64,000 nt of DNA from Helicobacter pylori NQ4053 (GTDB lineage Bacteria > Campylobacterota > Campylobacteria > Campylobacterales > Helicobacteraceae), in NCBI RefSeq assembly GCF_000274605.1, contig NZ_AKNV01000003.1:1-64000 (forward strand). The letters are read 5' to 3'. The translations under genes and the position numbers were made by a program. Below the pieces are notes generated by a model that did not search any database, was not told where the DNA came from, and was given only the letters and a program-made list of their open reading frames with translations. This document shows positions 21,124-31,109 of this stretch, one piece after another. The stretch's first letter is position 1, and each line of letters begins with the position of its first letter.

Positions 21124-24100
21124 TCAAATTTCCTTGATGGTGGTTTTGTGTGAGTTCGTTAAAAAGGGTTTGAATGATAAGTTCTTTTTCTTTTTCTAAA
21201 TCTTTTAAGGAGGGGTCTTTTTTGAAAGCGTCCCTTAATTCTACTTTTATGGCATTTTTTAGGTAATACTCTTCGTTTAAGATTTCTTGACGCTTAAAAA
21301 TACGCGCATCAAGAGCTTTTTTGAGCGCGCTTAAAAGCGTGAAAATTCCCGCTGGGTTATAAATGTTTTGTTCCATAAGGCGCTTATGAAGGCGTTTGTG
21401 CGTGATCGCATAAGCTCGATCATTATTGTATTTGCTTAATAGGTTGGTGGTTTGCTCCTTATGTTGTTTGAGTTGTGAAATGATTACGCTATAAGAATGA
21501 GAAATTCCATCAAAATTATGATTGGTTAGGGGTTCTTGGATCAGTTTTGAAAGCTCTTTAGAAATCTTTTGAACTTCTTTGTCTTGTTTGTCCGGGATTT
21601 TTTCTAAAATTTCTTTAGCTTGTTTTTGTTTAGTGGTAATTTCTTCTTGTTCTTTAAAGCGTAATTCTTTGCTTTCCTTAAACTCTATTTTAAAGTCTAA
21701 AAGAGCGATGAGGTTTTCTAAAATCATTAAATTGTTTGGGTTTTTAGGCTCATTGATATTTTTTAACGCATGGAGTTGTTTGGCTTTTTTATGAAGCATT
21801 GAAGAGATTTTATTGATCTTTTCAATATCAATTTTTTCTTTTAATGAAAGGATTTTTTCATCGTTAGAAGTGCGGATTAAATTGTAGCGCTCTTTGAGCG
21901 TGTTAATGGCGTGTGAGACTTTTAAAAGCTCGTTCATTGCGCTAATATTGACAATGGTGCTAGTCATGTCCTCTACATCATCAATGGGGTAATTAAAAAG
22001 ATCATCATAAGCGTTTTTAATGTCTTTTTCTAAAGTTTCACGATCCGCAAACATGTCTTTGAGATTATCTTTGATATTAGAATCGCTTTGATTGAATTGG
22101 TTTAACTCTTTCAAATAATCATCAGTCGTTTTGTCATAATTTTCTTTAATGCCTACAAAATCTATAAGATAGCCAAAAGACATGTCGTTATAGGAGCGAT
22201 TCACTCTGGCTAGGGCTTGTAATAAATTGTGATCTTTTAATTCTCTGTGGATATAAAGGCGTTTGAGATTGGGTAAATCAAAGCCGGTTAAAAGCATGTT
22301 AAACACAAAGACTATATCCGTATCTTTATGTTTGAAAGAATCAATCTTTTCTTTAACTTCTTGTTCATCATGCAAAATCAGGCTGGATTGGAGTTTGTTT
22401 AAAATCCTTAGGTTGGGGTTTTCTTGTAAGACTTTTTCTTGGACTTCATTAAAAAATAAATTAGCTAATTTGGCTTGTGCGCTTGAAAAACAAACCACCA
22501 TAGCCTTTAAATTTTCATCATTATTTACACGCCTGAAATCTAATAAATCTCTGATGATATAATAGAGCATTTCTTTAATGTATCTTTCATGATTAAAAAT
22601 CGTTTCTTTTTTAACCTCTGTGTCTTCAATAATGATGCTTTCTTGTAAAAGGCGATAGATTGCTTGTAGTTTTTCTTTGTAGCTCTTTTCAATGATTTCT
22701 AATTGGAGTTTTAGGGTGTGTTTGTCTTTAATGGATTCTGCATAAGAATAGGTGTGCAAGTAGTTGCCAAAAGTGTTTTTAGTGGCTTTGTCTTGCGCGT
22801 TGTCTTCTAATAGGGGCGTGCCTGTGAGAGCGATTTTTAGCGCTGTCTTGTCGCATTCTATCAAATTAGCGTAAAAGCAACCTTTAGGATCATAGCTCCT
22901 GTGGGCTTCATCTATGATAAACACCCTTTGTAAATCGTGGCTATCTTTTGCCGCTTCTTGTAATTCTGTTTTAGAAACAATTTCTTTAGGAGCGCTAGAA
23001 GGGTCTTCATTGGGGGCTTTTTCTTCATTGGGGGCTTTGAATTTTTGGATATTCACAACGATGATTTCATCATTCCCTTGAGGGCCTTCAAAAACGCTAG
23101 AGCTTTTTAATTTTTGGCTCAAATCCTCTTTATTTTCTGCCTCATGCGCACAAAGGCCTCTTTTTAAAAACTCGTTTTTGGCTTGCTCTAATAAATCCAA
23201 CCTATCCACAATAAAATAAAATTTAGTCTTTTTCCCTAGCGGGCTAAAAAAGTCTTTTATGAGTTTGGTTAAATGATAGGTTAAGGCGGTTTTACCGCTG
23301 CCTTGCGTGTGCCAAATGATGCCTTTTAGGGGATCTTTGGGGTTAGTTTCATAATGCTTTTGCAATTCTTTTAAAACATTCAAGCTCGCAAACATCTGCG
23401 CATAACGCCAAATGTGTTTTTTAAACTCTGATTTTTCTTTTAAGAAACTGATGCCGTATTTTAGGATAAAGCAAAGCCTTTTGTGAGAGCAAAACGAAGT
23501 TAAAAGGGGGTTTGTGGTGGCGTCTTTAGAGCTTTCTTGGTAGTCGGTGTCTTTAAGGTTGAATTCGTTTAAGACGCTTTTTTGAATTTCTTCAAGCGAT
23601 CGATGGTTTTGATCATTTTGATCATTTTCGGGGGGGGGGTAATATCTAGCCTATTAGCTTCAACAAAGCGCTGGAAAATAGGCGAATAAGAAGCGCTATA
23701 AAAGACGCCTTGATCGGGGTTTTTTTCATCATAGGGCAAGTTATCGCTAAAAAGCCAGATTTGCACAAGGTTATAAAAAACTTTGTTTTCGGGGTTTTCG
23801 TAGCGTTGGATATGGCGATCTTTTTCTTCTTTGATGCCTTGTCCGGCTAAAGGCTGTTTAACCTCTATATTCACCAAAGGCAAGCCGTTAATAAAAAGGG
23901 TGATGTCAGGCCTAAAGGATTTGTAGGGTAATTCGGTCATCATTTCATAAAGATTGTTGTTAGGGTTATCAAAGTCTATGATTTGACGCTCGCTTTTGAG
24001 CAAGTATTCATAAAAGCTTTTGCCTAAATCATCGTAATTCAAGCGTTTTTTCATTTCAGCAAGCGTTTCTTTTGCGTTTTTAGTAGGGTTTAATCGCTCA

Positions 24101-24243
24101 AAGGCTTGAGTGAAACTATCGGTTAAAATATTAGTGGCGGTGTCTAGGTTAGGCTTATCTTTTTGAGAAATAAAGTTATAGCCCAACTTGGCTAAATGCA
24201 TTAAGGCAGGGATTTGAACCCTTGTGATTTCATTGTATGGCAT
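21113..24243 (-). pseudogene. hsdR: Type I restriction motor subunit HsdR, phase-variable and off
   Basis: HsdR is the ATP-driven translocase and nuclease of the type I enzyme. The N-terminal piece (24243 to 23569, 224 residues) contains the nuclease core RPDITLFINGLPLVNIEVK (PD-D/ExK). The larger piece contains Walker A HTQGSGKTALTYH, the DEAH box IIDEAHRSYD and helicase motif VI ALARVNRSYN. They are joined by a C10 tract (minus strand) at 23630-23639. With C10 the frame ends at KKFKKAS. With C11 or C8 it reads on through ENDQNDQNHRSLEEI into MFASLNVLKELQ, giving about 1,043 residues, the EcoR124-type length. So the gene is intact apart from the tract: a reversible switch, here OFF. HsdM and HsdS remain expressible, giving methylation without cleavage. 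Confidence 0.92.
23630..23639. repeat. Poly-G/C tract (10 bases), phase-variation switch of hsdR
   Basis: Ten consecutive G on the plus strand (C on the coding strand) encode Pro-Pro-Pro within hsdR. Tracts of this kind change length by slipped-strand mispairing at high rate in H. pylori. Length 10 is out of frame; 8 or 11 restores the full reading frame. Confidence 0.9.
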
Positions 24244-24269
24244 GCATACCCCTTAGATTTAAGGTTGTT

Positions 24270-24275
24270 ATTATA
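24270..24275 (-). promoter_or_regulatory. -10 element of the hsdRMS operon
   Basis: On the minus strand this reads TATAAT (ACATTATAATAAC). It would start transcription near 24263, about 20 bases before the hsdR ATG, with TAAGGGG as ribosome site. Confidence 0.5.
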
Positions 24276-24290
24276 ATGTAAAAATAAAAA

Positions 24291-26186
24291 TCATGGTTGT
24301 TTGAGCTGCCTTTGCAATAACAAACAAGCTTTTTTAAGGAATTGTTTTAAAGTGTTTTGAGAATAATTGATAAAATGCGTCAGCTCATTTTCGTTAAGAT
24401 GCAATGAAACGATTAAGACGCTTTGTAAAATATGAGCGATACTCCCTTCAAATAAAATGCCTATAGTGGGGGTTTTAGCGCTGGCTGTTTGGCAAAACCC
24501 ACTCAAGCTATCCACCCATTCAAATATTTCTTGCTTGGTTTTACAAGGCGTGTTTAAATGCGTGAAAAAACTTTCTTTAAAACTCATAAGATTTTTTTGT
24601 AAATTGTTTAAATCCTTAGCATGATGACTTCTAGGGCTAAACATGCTTTTAATGCGAGCGATAGCTTCTTGTTTGTTGATTTGTTTCAATTTCACTTGAG
24701 AGTGATTAAGGCTAACAGCATGCTTGATTTTAGCCCCATAGCTTAAATTATAGACTTTTTTAGGCTGGTAATAATGAAGGGCTTCTTCAATCCTTTCTTT
24801 AGAGAGCAAAAAGAGCGAGTCGCTAAAAGTTTCATAACCTTTAAAATTGCCCTCTACGCTGATTAAAGATGAAGTGTCAATTTCTTTTTCATTTTCATAA
24901 TAGGAATTTTGAGCGTGCTTTTTAAACCCTTTGATATAAGCGCAATCTAAAGCGCACAAATAGATTTCATCGCTCATCAAACCCGCTAAAGCCACCCCGG
25001 CATTGCCCACAAAAGGCGCTGCGTATTCTATACTCAAAGGGCTTATATACGCGCAAGCGCTCCCCCCGCGCATAAACATCAACGCTTCTTTGGCTAAATT
25101 AAAAGCGTTAGGATTGAGCATGTTAGCCCCCATTAAGGGGGTGTCTTCTAGGGGGGCTTTTTCTAAAACCTCTTTAAGATAGTCTATGCGCTCCACTTCT
25201 ATTTGAAAATCCACTTTAACGCCATGCGTTTTTAAAGGCTTTAAGGCGGTTCCGCATGAAAAAATAATGAATTTTTCTTCATTTTCTTTTAAAAAATCTA
25301 GCAATAAATCCAGGCTTGGCCCATTACCCACCACGCAAATAGGGGCGTTGATCTTTTTAGGTTTAATCTTTAGAGTTTTGTATAAGGGTAAATTTTTGAG
25401 CGTGTTTTTTAGCCCTAGTAATTCATCTTCAAAACTCCCCCAACCCCTTAAGGCTTGTTTGTAATAGCTTTGAATGTTTTCTCGCATGCGCGAATTAAAA
25501 GCGCTTTTATAGGGCATGATTTCTAGCTTTAAAAAAGAATGCGTGACAGGGCGTTTCAAAAAATCCATTTTTAATTCATTGGGGTTAAAAAACCCTTGAA
25601 TAAAGAGTTTAGCCCCTTTTATAATCAAATCTTCATAACGCGCAAAATAACAACTGATTTTAAACAAATCTAAATTTTCTTCAAACAAATAAAGCGAATG
25701 GAAGCGGTAATTTTGAGCCTGTAAAATAGCCAAAAACAATCCGTCTAAAACGCCATAAATCATGGTAGGGGGTAAGAATTTCTTTAAAGAGCAAGGCGTT
25801 TGATGGTTATTTAAAAAGTTTGAGATCGCATGCGTGGCTTTAAGGGTTAGGGGGAGTTTGGGGTTGTTTTGAGATTTTAAATAATGTAAAGAGAGGCGGT
25901 TATTGTCTAATGACCATCTGGGATTATTCAAGGGGTTAGAAGCCATGTTAAAAGCGGTTTCTATCATTTGATTTTTGGGGTAGCTTAAAGCGTTTGTGGG
26001 CGTGTGTAAGAGGTTGAAGTGGTTGTTTTCAAAAAGCAATTGGTAATTTTTAAAAGGCGTATTGAGGGCGTTAAACAGATGGGGGTGATAGGATTTGAAA
26101 AAAACTAAATTATCCCTAAAACGCTTTGAAATTTCTTTTTCTAAAAAGGGTGCATCAAAAGATTCCAGGGCTTTTAAAAAGGGCAT
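24291..26186 (-). CDS. Maf-like DUF115 protein, probable glycan-transfer role
   Basis: A 631-residue protein with the DUF115 core ICVVGNGPSLDLLLDFL (about 280) followed by IIFSCGTALKPL and VDFQIEVER. This core is shared with motility-associated factor (Maf) proteins of Campylobacter and Helicobacter. Maf proteins add nonulosonic acids such as pseudaminic acid to flagellin. It is predicted cytoplasmic, with no signal peptide. H. pylori has another Maf homologue (HP0114); which of them acts on flagellin cannot be judged from this sequence. It lies 24 bases downstream of a small TerB-like gene, co-directional. Confidence 0.72.
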   Translation of the reverse strand: MPFLKALESFDAPFLEKEISKRFRDNLVFFKSYHPHLFNALNTPFKNYQLLFENNHFNLLHTPTNALSYPKNQMIETAFNMASNPLNNPRWSLDNNRLSLHYLKSQNNPKLPLTLKATHAISNFLNNHQTPCSLKKFLPPTMIYGVLDGLFLAILQAQNYRFHSLYLFEENLDLFKISCYFARYEDLIIKGAKLFIQGFFNPNELKMDFLKRPVTHSFLKLEIMPYKSAFNSRMRENIQSYYKQALRGWGSFEDELLGLKNTLKNLPLYKTLKIKPKKINAPICVVGNGPSLDLLLDFLKENEEKFIIFSCGTALKPLKTHGVKVDFQIEVERIDYLKEVLEKAPLEDTPLMGANMLNPNAFNLAKEALMFMRGGSACAYISPLSIEYAAPFVGNAGVALAGLMSDEIYLCALDCAYIKGFKKHAQNSYYENEKEIDTSSLISVEGNFKGYETFSDSLFLLSKERIEEALHYYQPKKVYNLSYGAKIKHAVSLNHSQVKLKQINKQEAIARIKSMFSPRSHHAKDLNNLQKNLMSFKESFFTHLNTPCKTKQEIFEWVDSLSGFCQTASAKTPTIGILFEGSIAHILQSVLIVSLHLNENELTHFINYSQNTLKQFLKKACLLLQRQLKQP

Positions 26187-26210
26187 TCAATAGCCTTTTT
26201 CATCACACCC

Positions 26211-26978
26211 CTATGAGTCTTTTAAATCTTTTTCTAAGATTTGGGAAGCGAGGGCGATTTTTTTCAACGAGATAAAATCTTGTTCGCTGTAGCGTTTGTT
26301 GTCATTCATTTTATGGTAGTAGGGAACGCTTAAATCCAGGGCTTTTTTCTCTAAATCTTGCTTGGTGGTGTGAGTTTGGATTTCAAAAAGACTTTTTGCT
26401 TCTTCTAAAGACATAGGGATTTCTATTGCATTGAAGCGTTCAAAATTGTCATAAAGTTCGTTAAAATCGTGATTGTCTATCTGTAAAAACGCCCCCACAT
26501 CTAAAAACAATTCTTTTTCTTTGCTATCCAGTATCCCATCAGCATAGGCTAATAACATAAGAAATTCCACTAATTTCAGGCGTTTGGTGTATTCCCCATG
26601 CGTGTGATCAGCGATTTCTTGGCATAAGGATTCAAAATTTTCTTTTTGATCCACAGGCTCATTGAGAAGCTCTTTGGCTAAATTTTGCTGTTCGCTGCTT
26701 AAGGGCTGCTCTAATTCATGGATAAAAAGCGTTCTTAAAGCGTTATCCAAAGCGTTTTTTTGAATGTCTAAAAACTTTAAAAGACGCATATAAGCGCCTG
26801 TTTGGGTTTGCTTGAATTTGTCTAGGGGGCTAGATTGTGCTAACAAATAGGGGTCATTTTTCAAGTCGTATTCTTCGGTTTTGGCTTTAGGGTTTAGGGG
26901 GTTTTTCAAATATTCTTTGAGGGTGTTGTAAAAATAAAACAACACAACCGCTGCGATAATCAATAAAATGATTTCCAT
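26211..26978 (-). CDS. Membrane-anchored protein with TerB-like helical domain
   Basis: A 255-residue protein with one N-terminal membrane helix (EIILLIIAAVVLFYFYNTL) and a cytoplasmic helical region. The segment about 130-200 (KLVEFLMLLAYADGILDSKEKELF) resembles the TerB/DjlA-like helical fold, which has an acidic AYADG.L...E pattern. No J domain is present. Conserved in H. pylori (HP0466-like); function unknown. Part of a minus-strand run with HP0465- to HP0470-like genes. Confidence 0.6.
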   Translation of the reverse strand: MEIILLIIAAVVLFYFYNTLKEYLKNPLNPKAKTEEYDLKNDPYLLAQSSPLDKFKQTQTGAYMRLLKFLDIQKNALDNALRTLFIHELEQPLSSEQQNLAKELLNEPVDQKENFESLCQEIADHTHGEYTKRLKLVEFLMLLAYADGILDSKEKELFLDVGAFLQIDNHDFNELYDNFERFNAIEIPMSLEEAKSLFEIQTHTTKQDLEKKALDLSVPYYHKMNDNKRYSEQDFISLKKIALASQILEKDLKDS

Positions 26979-26987
26979 TTTTTTCCT

Positions 26988-27302
26988 TTATGAGTATTTT
27001 TTCATTTGTTCTTTAAGGTCTTGTTTTTGCCTGCTCTCTCGCTCTTTTTTGGCTTGATAAAGACGCATTTGTTCTTCTTTCTGCTTGTCTTGTAAGATCA
27101 TTTTCCTCTCATGGTTTTTTTTAAGCCGTTCTATGTATTCTTCTCGTTTTTCTGGGTCTTGGAAACTCACAGGGCGGATGAAAAAAACAAACAAAATCAA
27201 CACAAAAATCCCTATAGCGACAATCTCAGAGCCTTCGCCATTGAAAGCATACCAAAGCCCTCCCATCAAAGAAGCGAGCGCGAGTTTTAAAAAAGCGTTC
27301 AT
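26988..27302 (-). CDS. Small membrane protein with charged coiled-coil tail
   Basis: About 104 residues from the ATG at 27302 (MNAFLKLALASLMGG). A longer start at 27338 lies inside the upstream gene and is less likely. There are two hydrophobic segments (residues about 3-20 and 25-42), then a highly charged tail rich in E, K, R and Q (EEYIERLKKNHERKMILQ onward) that should form a coiled coil. The function is not recognised. It overlaps or abuts the upstream gene and is 9 bases from the TerB-like gene. Confidence 0.6.
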   Translation of the reverse strand: MNAFLKLALASLMGGLWYAFNGEGSEIVAIGIFVLILFVFFIRPVSFQDPEKREEYIERLKKNHERKMILQDKQKEEQMRLYQAKKERESRQKQDLKEQMKKYS

Positions 27303-27303
27303 T

Positions 27304-28791
27304 TTAAATGAAAGTAACCTTATGATAATGCGTATCAAGCCCTAGAGCTTTTTTGTCTTTTTCCCCCATAGCCATTAGCGCGATTTGAGGTAAAAACAAA
27401 GTGGGGGTGTTGTCATTATCTCTTTTATAAACTTTTGAAGCTTTTAAGCTTAAATTTTCAAAAGCGTGAAAAAGCCCTAAAGAATGCGTAATTAAAAAAT
27501 CCGCCCCCAAATCAATCCCCAAATAGCGTAAATGCGCGCACTGGAGTAAGCCGCTTGCTTCATTGACTTCTAAAAGGGGGGCGTAATTTTGAAAAGATTC
27601 TAAAAAATGGGGGGCTTTTAAATGGATTTTATTGAAAAAATGATCGCTTTGTTTGATGCGAGAAAATTCAGCCCCTAAAAACGCGTCAAAAGGGCTTTTC
27701 AATTCCCATGCCAAAAATTCATTAACCCACTCATTAAGATAGACGACCTCAACGCCTTTTCCATAAACAAGCTGGTATTTTTTCAATTTTTCATTGACGG
27801 AGTTGGTGATTTCAGGGTTGTTGTCTAAAACTTCTTTAGCATGCAAAATATTCAAATACGCATCTTCTTCGCAAAAAATGAGCGAAACGCCATTGGCTTT
27901 GGCTAGAGCCAGATTATACGCAGAGGCCGTGAGGAAATCATGCGTGCTGATAATCTTCCCATAATAGCCCCCATCATAACAAAAAGGCAGATCAATGACT
28001 TTCTGCCCCATTTTTTCCAAATAAAGCTTAGCGCTTTTTAGAAGCACTTGGGCGTTTAAATGCTTCGCATAAGCGTTAAAGAGCGCGCAAGTTTTAGGGG
28101 GGTTGGGCGTTTTAGGGGGGTTAGAGTTGTATTGAAAAAGGCTTAAAAGGTTTTTAGAAAAATCTTTCCATGGCTTGATTTTAGAATTAGTGAGCATTTC
28201 TTGCAATTCATAGATTTCATGGTCAATGTTGTCATCGTTTTTATAGAGATAATGCGCCACGCTTAAGAAATTCATCACGCCGCTTTCAGGCTGAGAAATC
28301 ATCTCTAATAACCGGTTGCGCTCTGTGGGGTAGCGCTTCATCAGCCATTTAACATACAAGAAAAAGCCATCGCCCAGATATTTAGGGTTCGTTTGGGGGT
28401 TGATAAAATTGATTTGGATAAACTTTTCTAATTCTTCTTTTTCGCCTTTGGTGATGTAGGGGACTTGTTTGAAAAAGTCTTCATAATTTTTTAAAACTTC
28501 CTTTTCATCAATCATTAAATCTTTTAAAGCGTATCGTTTGGATAGGGGATCTAGCACCCATTCTTTAGAAAAAAACGCCACCAAATCGCTCACTTTAGCG
28601 TCTTCAAACACCGCAATCTGGTTGATTTTAAGTGCGATGTTTTCATTATAGCTCACGCCTTTGAGTTGTTTTAAAAGATCCAAAAGGTATTGATCTTCTT
28701 GGTATTCTAAAAAATAAGACTCATAAGCTGGATTGTAATCTTTGTTGGTTTCAAAACGAAAGACTTTTACATGCAATTTCAAAACGCTCAT
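27304..28791 (-). CDS. HP0468-like protein with a degenerate HdrB-type C-terminal domain
   Basis: A 495-residue protein. The N-terminal half resembles the DUF5644/ferredoxin-like part of succinate dehydrogenase iron-sulfur proteins (LKLHVKVFRFETNKDYNPAYESYFLEY) but has no cysteine clusters there. The C-terminal half (from about CALFNAYAKHL) resembles heterodisulfide reductase subunit B, with FCYDGGYYG and GLLQCAHLRYLG where HdrB has CCG motifs. Nearly all iron-sulfur cysteines are missing, so a redox role is doubtful. A tandem 18-base repeat at 28091-28126 gives NPPKTPNPPKT between the halves. Confidence 0.6.
   Translation of the reverse strand: MSVLKLHVKVFRFETNKDYNPAYESYFLEYQEDQYLLDLLKQLKGVSYNENIALKINQIAVFEDAKVSDLVAFFSKEWVLDPLSKRYALKDLMIDEKEVLKNYEDFFKQVPYITKGEKEELEKFIQINFINPQTNPKYLGDGFFLYVKWLMKRYPTERNRLLEMISQPESGVMNFLSVAHYLYKNDDNIDHEIYELQEMLTNSKIKPWKDFSKNLLSLFQYNSNPPKTPNPPKTCALFNAYAKHLNAQVLLKSAKLYLEKMGQKVIDLPFCYDGGYYGKIISTHDFLTASAYNLALAKANGVSLIFCEEDAYLNILHAKEVLDNNPEITNSVNEKLKKYQLVYGKGVEVVYLNEWVNEFLAWELKSPFDAFLGAEFSRIKQSDHFFNKIHLKAPHFLESFQNYAPLLEVNEASGLLQCAHLRYLGIDLGADFLITHSLGLFHAFENLSLKASKVYKRDNDNTPTLFLPQIALMAMGEKDKKALGLDTHYHKVTFI
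28091..28126. repeat. Two tandem 18-base units with G6 runs inside the HP0468-like gene
   Basis: GTTTTAGGGGGGTT appears at 28091 and again at 28109, each unit 18 bases long. The repeat is in frame and encodes NPPKTP-NPPKTC. Copy-number change would only alter linker length. A change in a G6 run would shift frame. Confidence 0.7.
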
Positions 28792-28802
28792 TAATCAATC
28801 CT

Positions 28803-29291
28803 TTAGTTTTTGTGTAGATTTTCTAAAATCGCGCGGTTTTTGGAATTGGAAAAAAGAGCCTCTTTAGAATCTAACCATTCTTTAGACTCTCGTTCGTCTT
28901 TTTTTGGCTCTTGTGTGATTGGCTCTTCTTTTTGGAACAATTCAAGCGAATCGCAACGATTGAATAAAACGGCATTTTCATTTTTTTCTTTGATAAGGAT
29001 TTGAATGATGCCAGGAAGTTTTACTTGAACCACGCTGCCAATATTGTTAGGGCCAAACCCGGCTTCAAACTGCACGCTTTGTGTGTCAATCATCAAGCTT
29101 TCTAAGGTGTATCCGGCTAAAACAAACAGCACTAACGCGCCGAATTTTTCATGGATTTCTTTAGGGAGCTTGGGGGAAAAATCAATCGTATCCCTTTCGC
29201 ACAAAAGGTTGAAACTCAAATGGTTTTTGGACAGAAATTGCAAGTATTCAATGCAATGCTTGTTGTTTAAAAGCCTTAATTCTCTTTGCAT
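28803..29291 (-). CDS. Conserved protein of unknown function (HP0469-like)
   Basis: A 162-residue soluble protein. The N-terminal two thirds are a mixed alpha/beta sequence (ALVLFVLAGYTLESLMIDTQ; GSVVQVKLPGIIQILI); the C terminus is charged and probably disordered. No family recognised. Its start lies 16 bases inside the end of pepF, and it ends 11 bases before the HP0468-like gene, so it is co-transcribed with both. Confidence 0.65.
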   Translation of the reverse strand: MQRELRLLNNKHCIEYLQFLSKNHLSFNLLCERDTIDFSPKLPKEIHEKFGALVLFVLAGYTLESLMIDTQSVQFEAGFGPNNIGSVVQVKLPGIIQILIKEKNENAVLFNRCDSLELFQKEEPITQEPKKDERESKEWLDSKEALFSNSKNRAILENLHKN

Positions 29292-31012
29292 GCGAGCAAC
29301 CTTTCAAATTCTTCTAACAAATGACGCACCTCTTGCATGCCAATTTCCCAAAATTCCTTGCTATCAATGTCAAAGCCAAACATGGACACTAATTCTTTAG
29401 GGCTTTTTGACCCTCCTAAGCTCAAAAATTCCGTGTAAGTTTTAACAAATTCTTTAGCGTCGCTTTTTTTATAAAGCCCATAAAGCGCTAAAGTTAAAAG
29501 CTGCCCATAACTATAAGCGTAGCAATAAAAAGGCGAATGGATAAAATGGGGGATATAGCTCCACCACAAATGGTAGTTTTTAGTGAGTTTCACGCTCTTT
29601 TCAAACATTCTTTGATTTTCTTCAAACCAGATTCGATCAAAATCTTTGGTGTCTAATTCTTCATCCATTTCATGGATTCTTCTTTCAAAATTAGTCATCA
29701 CCACTTGCCTAAAAAGGGTAGAAAAAATATCTTCTAATTTGCCGGCCAGCATGAAAAGGAGTTCATCAGATTTTAAACCCTTTTTTAAATGCTCAAAAAA
29801 CAGCATTTCAGAAAAGACAGAAGCGGTTTCTGCGGTGGTTAGGGGCGTATCCATGTTCAATACGCCTTGTTTTTTGGATAATTCTTGGTGGATCATATGC
29901 CCAAATTCATGAGCGATAGTGAAAGCGTCTCGGCGATTCCCTGTGTAGTTTAACAACACATAAGGGTGAGCGCTAGGCACCCCGCCATGGCTAAAAGCCC
30001 CGCCTTGCTTAAAATCTTTAGGGTGTGAATCCACCCAGCCTTCTTTGATTGCTTTAGAAGCGATTTTATGAAATTCAGGGCTAAAGGCTTTAAGGGTTTT
30101 AAGCACTTCTTCTAAAGCTTGAGAGTAAGTCATGGTGATGCTTTCATTGTTTAAAGGGGCGTAGCGGTCGTAATCTTTGAGTTTATGCCCTAAAATTTGT
30201 GCTTTTTTATGGTAGTAACGATGCACTAAAGAAAAATTAGCGTTCACAATCTCTATCATGCTATCCACGCTCTCTTGCGAGATCTGGTTGTCAATGTGGC
30301 GGAAACTCTCTTTTTTATCGTATTTTCTTAGCCTAGTTTCAATGAGCAAATCCTTACGCACCATGTTTAAAATATAAGTGAGTAAAGGGCGGGATTTTTC
30401 TAACGCTTTGCTGAAAGCTTTTTGAGATTTTTTACGGATCTTGCGTTTGGGGTTGTGCAAGAGGGCTAAAATTTCTTCTTCGCTTAAAGTTTTTTCTTCA
30501 AAAGGGATTTTTAAAGAAGAAAAATGCTCATCAAAAAGACGGCTAAACGCACCCACCCCCACAGGCGAAAGGGCTAGGGCGATCTTTTCTTCATCTAAAT
30601 TTAGGGTGTGCTTTTTCTTTTCTATGAGATTGTTTAGATAAAAAGCATGATCTTTGCATTTTTTAATGAAAGCGAGCTGTTTTTTGGCGTCCAAATTCTT
30701 AAATTCAATTTCAAAGAATAAAAGGTGTTGTTGGATATTTGCACAAGCCATTTCGCACTGCGAATAAAACTTCGCTTCTTTAGTGTTCTTAGCAAAGAGT
30801 AATTGAGCGTAAGTCATCGCTCTAGAAATCTTTTCTAACAAATTTTCGTAATGTTTAAGAGCGTTTGCAAATCCTGTGGCGTCTAAATCCTTAAGGTTAT
30901 TTTGATAAGCGCTCTCAAATTCTTGTGCTTCTGTTTGTAAGGTTTTTAAAAATTCTTCTGTGCTTTCTTTATTTTCAAATAAAGCGCTTAAATCCCATTC
31001 TTGCTCTTTCAT
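29276..31012 (-). CDS. pepF: Oligoendopeptidase F, M3 metallopeptidase
   Basis: A cytoplasmic zinc peptidase that degrades short peptides. The 578-residue protein has the zinc motif HEFGHMIH (about residue 370) followed by the third ligand region ETASVFSEMLF, and the M3B C-terminal segment PHFIHSPFYCYAYSYGQL. Length and motif order match PepF/Yhe M3B enzymes. It begins the HP0470-to-HP0465 minus-strand run. A promoter probably lies within 31013-31109, where no gene is seen. Confidence 0.94.
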   Translation of the reverse strand: MKEQEWDLSALFENKESTEEFLKTLQTEAQEFESAYQNNLKDLDATGFANALKHYENLLEKISRAMTYAQLLFAKNTKEAKFYSQCEMACANIQQHLLFFEIEFKNLDAKKQLAFIKKCKDHAFYLNNLIEKKKHTLNLDEEKIALALSPVGVGAFSRLFDEHFSSLKIPFEEKTLSEEEILALLHNPKRKIRKKSQKAFSKALEKSRPLLTYILNMVRKDLLIETRLRKYDKKESFRHIDNQISQESVDSMIEIVNANFSLVHRYYHKKAQILGHKLKDYDRYAPLNNESITMTYSQALEEVLKTLKAFSPEFHKIASKAIKEGWVDSHPKDFKQGGAFSHGGVPSAHPYVLLNYTGNRRDAFTIAHEFGHMIHQELSKKQGVLNMDTPLTTAETASVFSEMLFFEHLKKGLKSDELLFMLAGKLEDIFSTLFRQVVMTNFERRIHEMDEELDTKDFDRIWFEENQRMFEKSVKLTKNYHLWWSYIPHFIHSPFYCYAYSYGQLLTLALYGLYKKSDAKEFVKTYTEFLSLGGSKSPKELVSMFGFDIDSKEFWEIGMQEVRHLLEEFERLLACKEN

Positions 31013-31109
31013 GAAATCCTCTTTTTATACCAATTTGGAGTTAAAATATGCATGTATTTTAACATAACACTGACAACACAAGCAAACTTATCATTTGGTT
31101 TTTGCGCCA

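Noticed and set aside
21113-23395. hsdR C-terminal part as a separate gene starting at the ATG at 23395
   Set aside because: The preceding frame is open and protein-like back to the C10 tract, and the motifs are those of one HsdR protein, so it is a phase-variable single gene.
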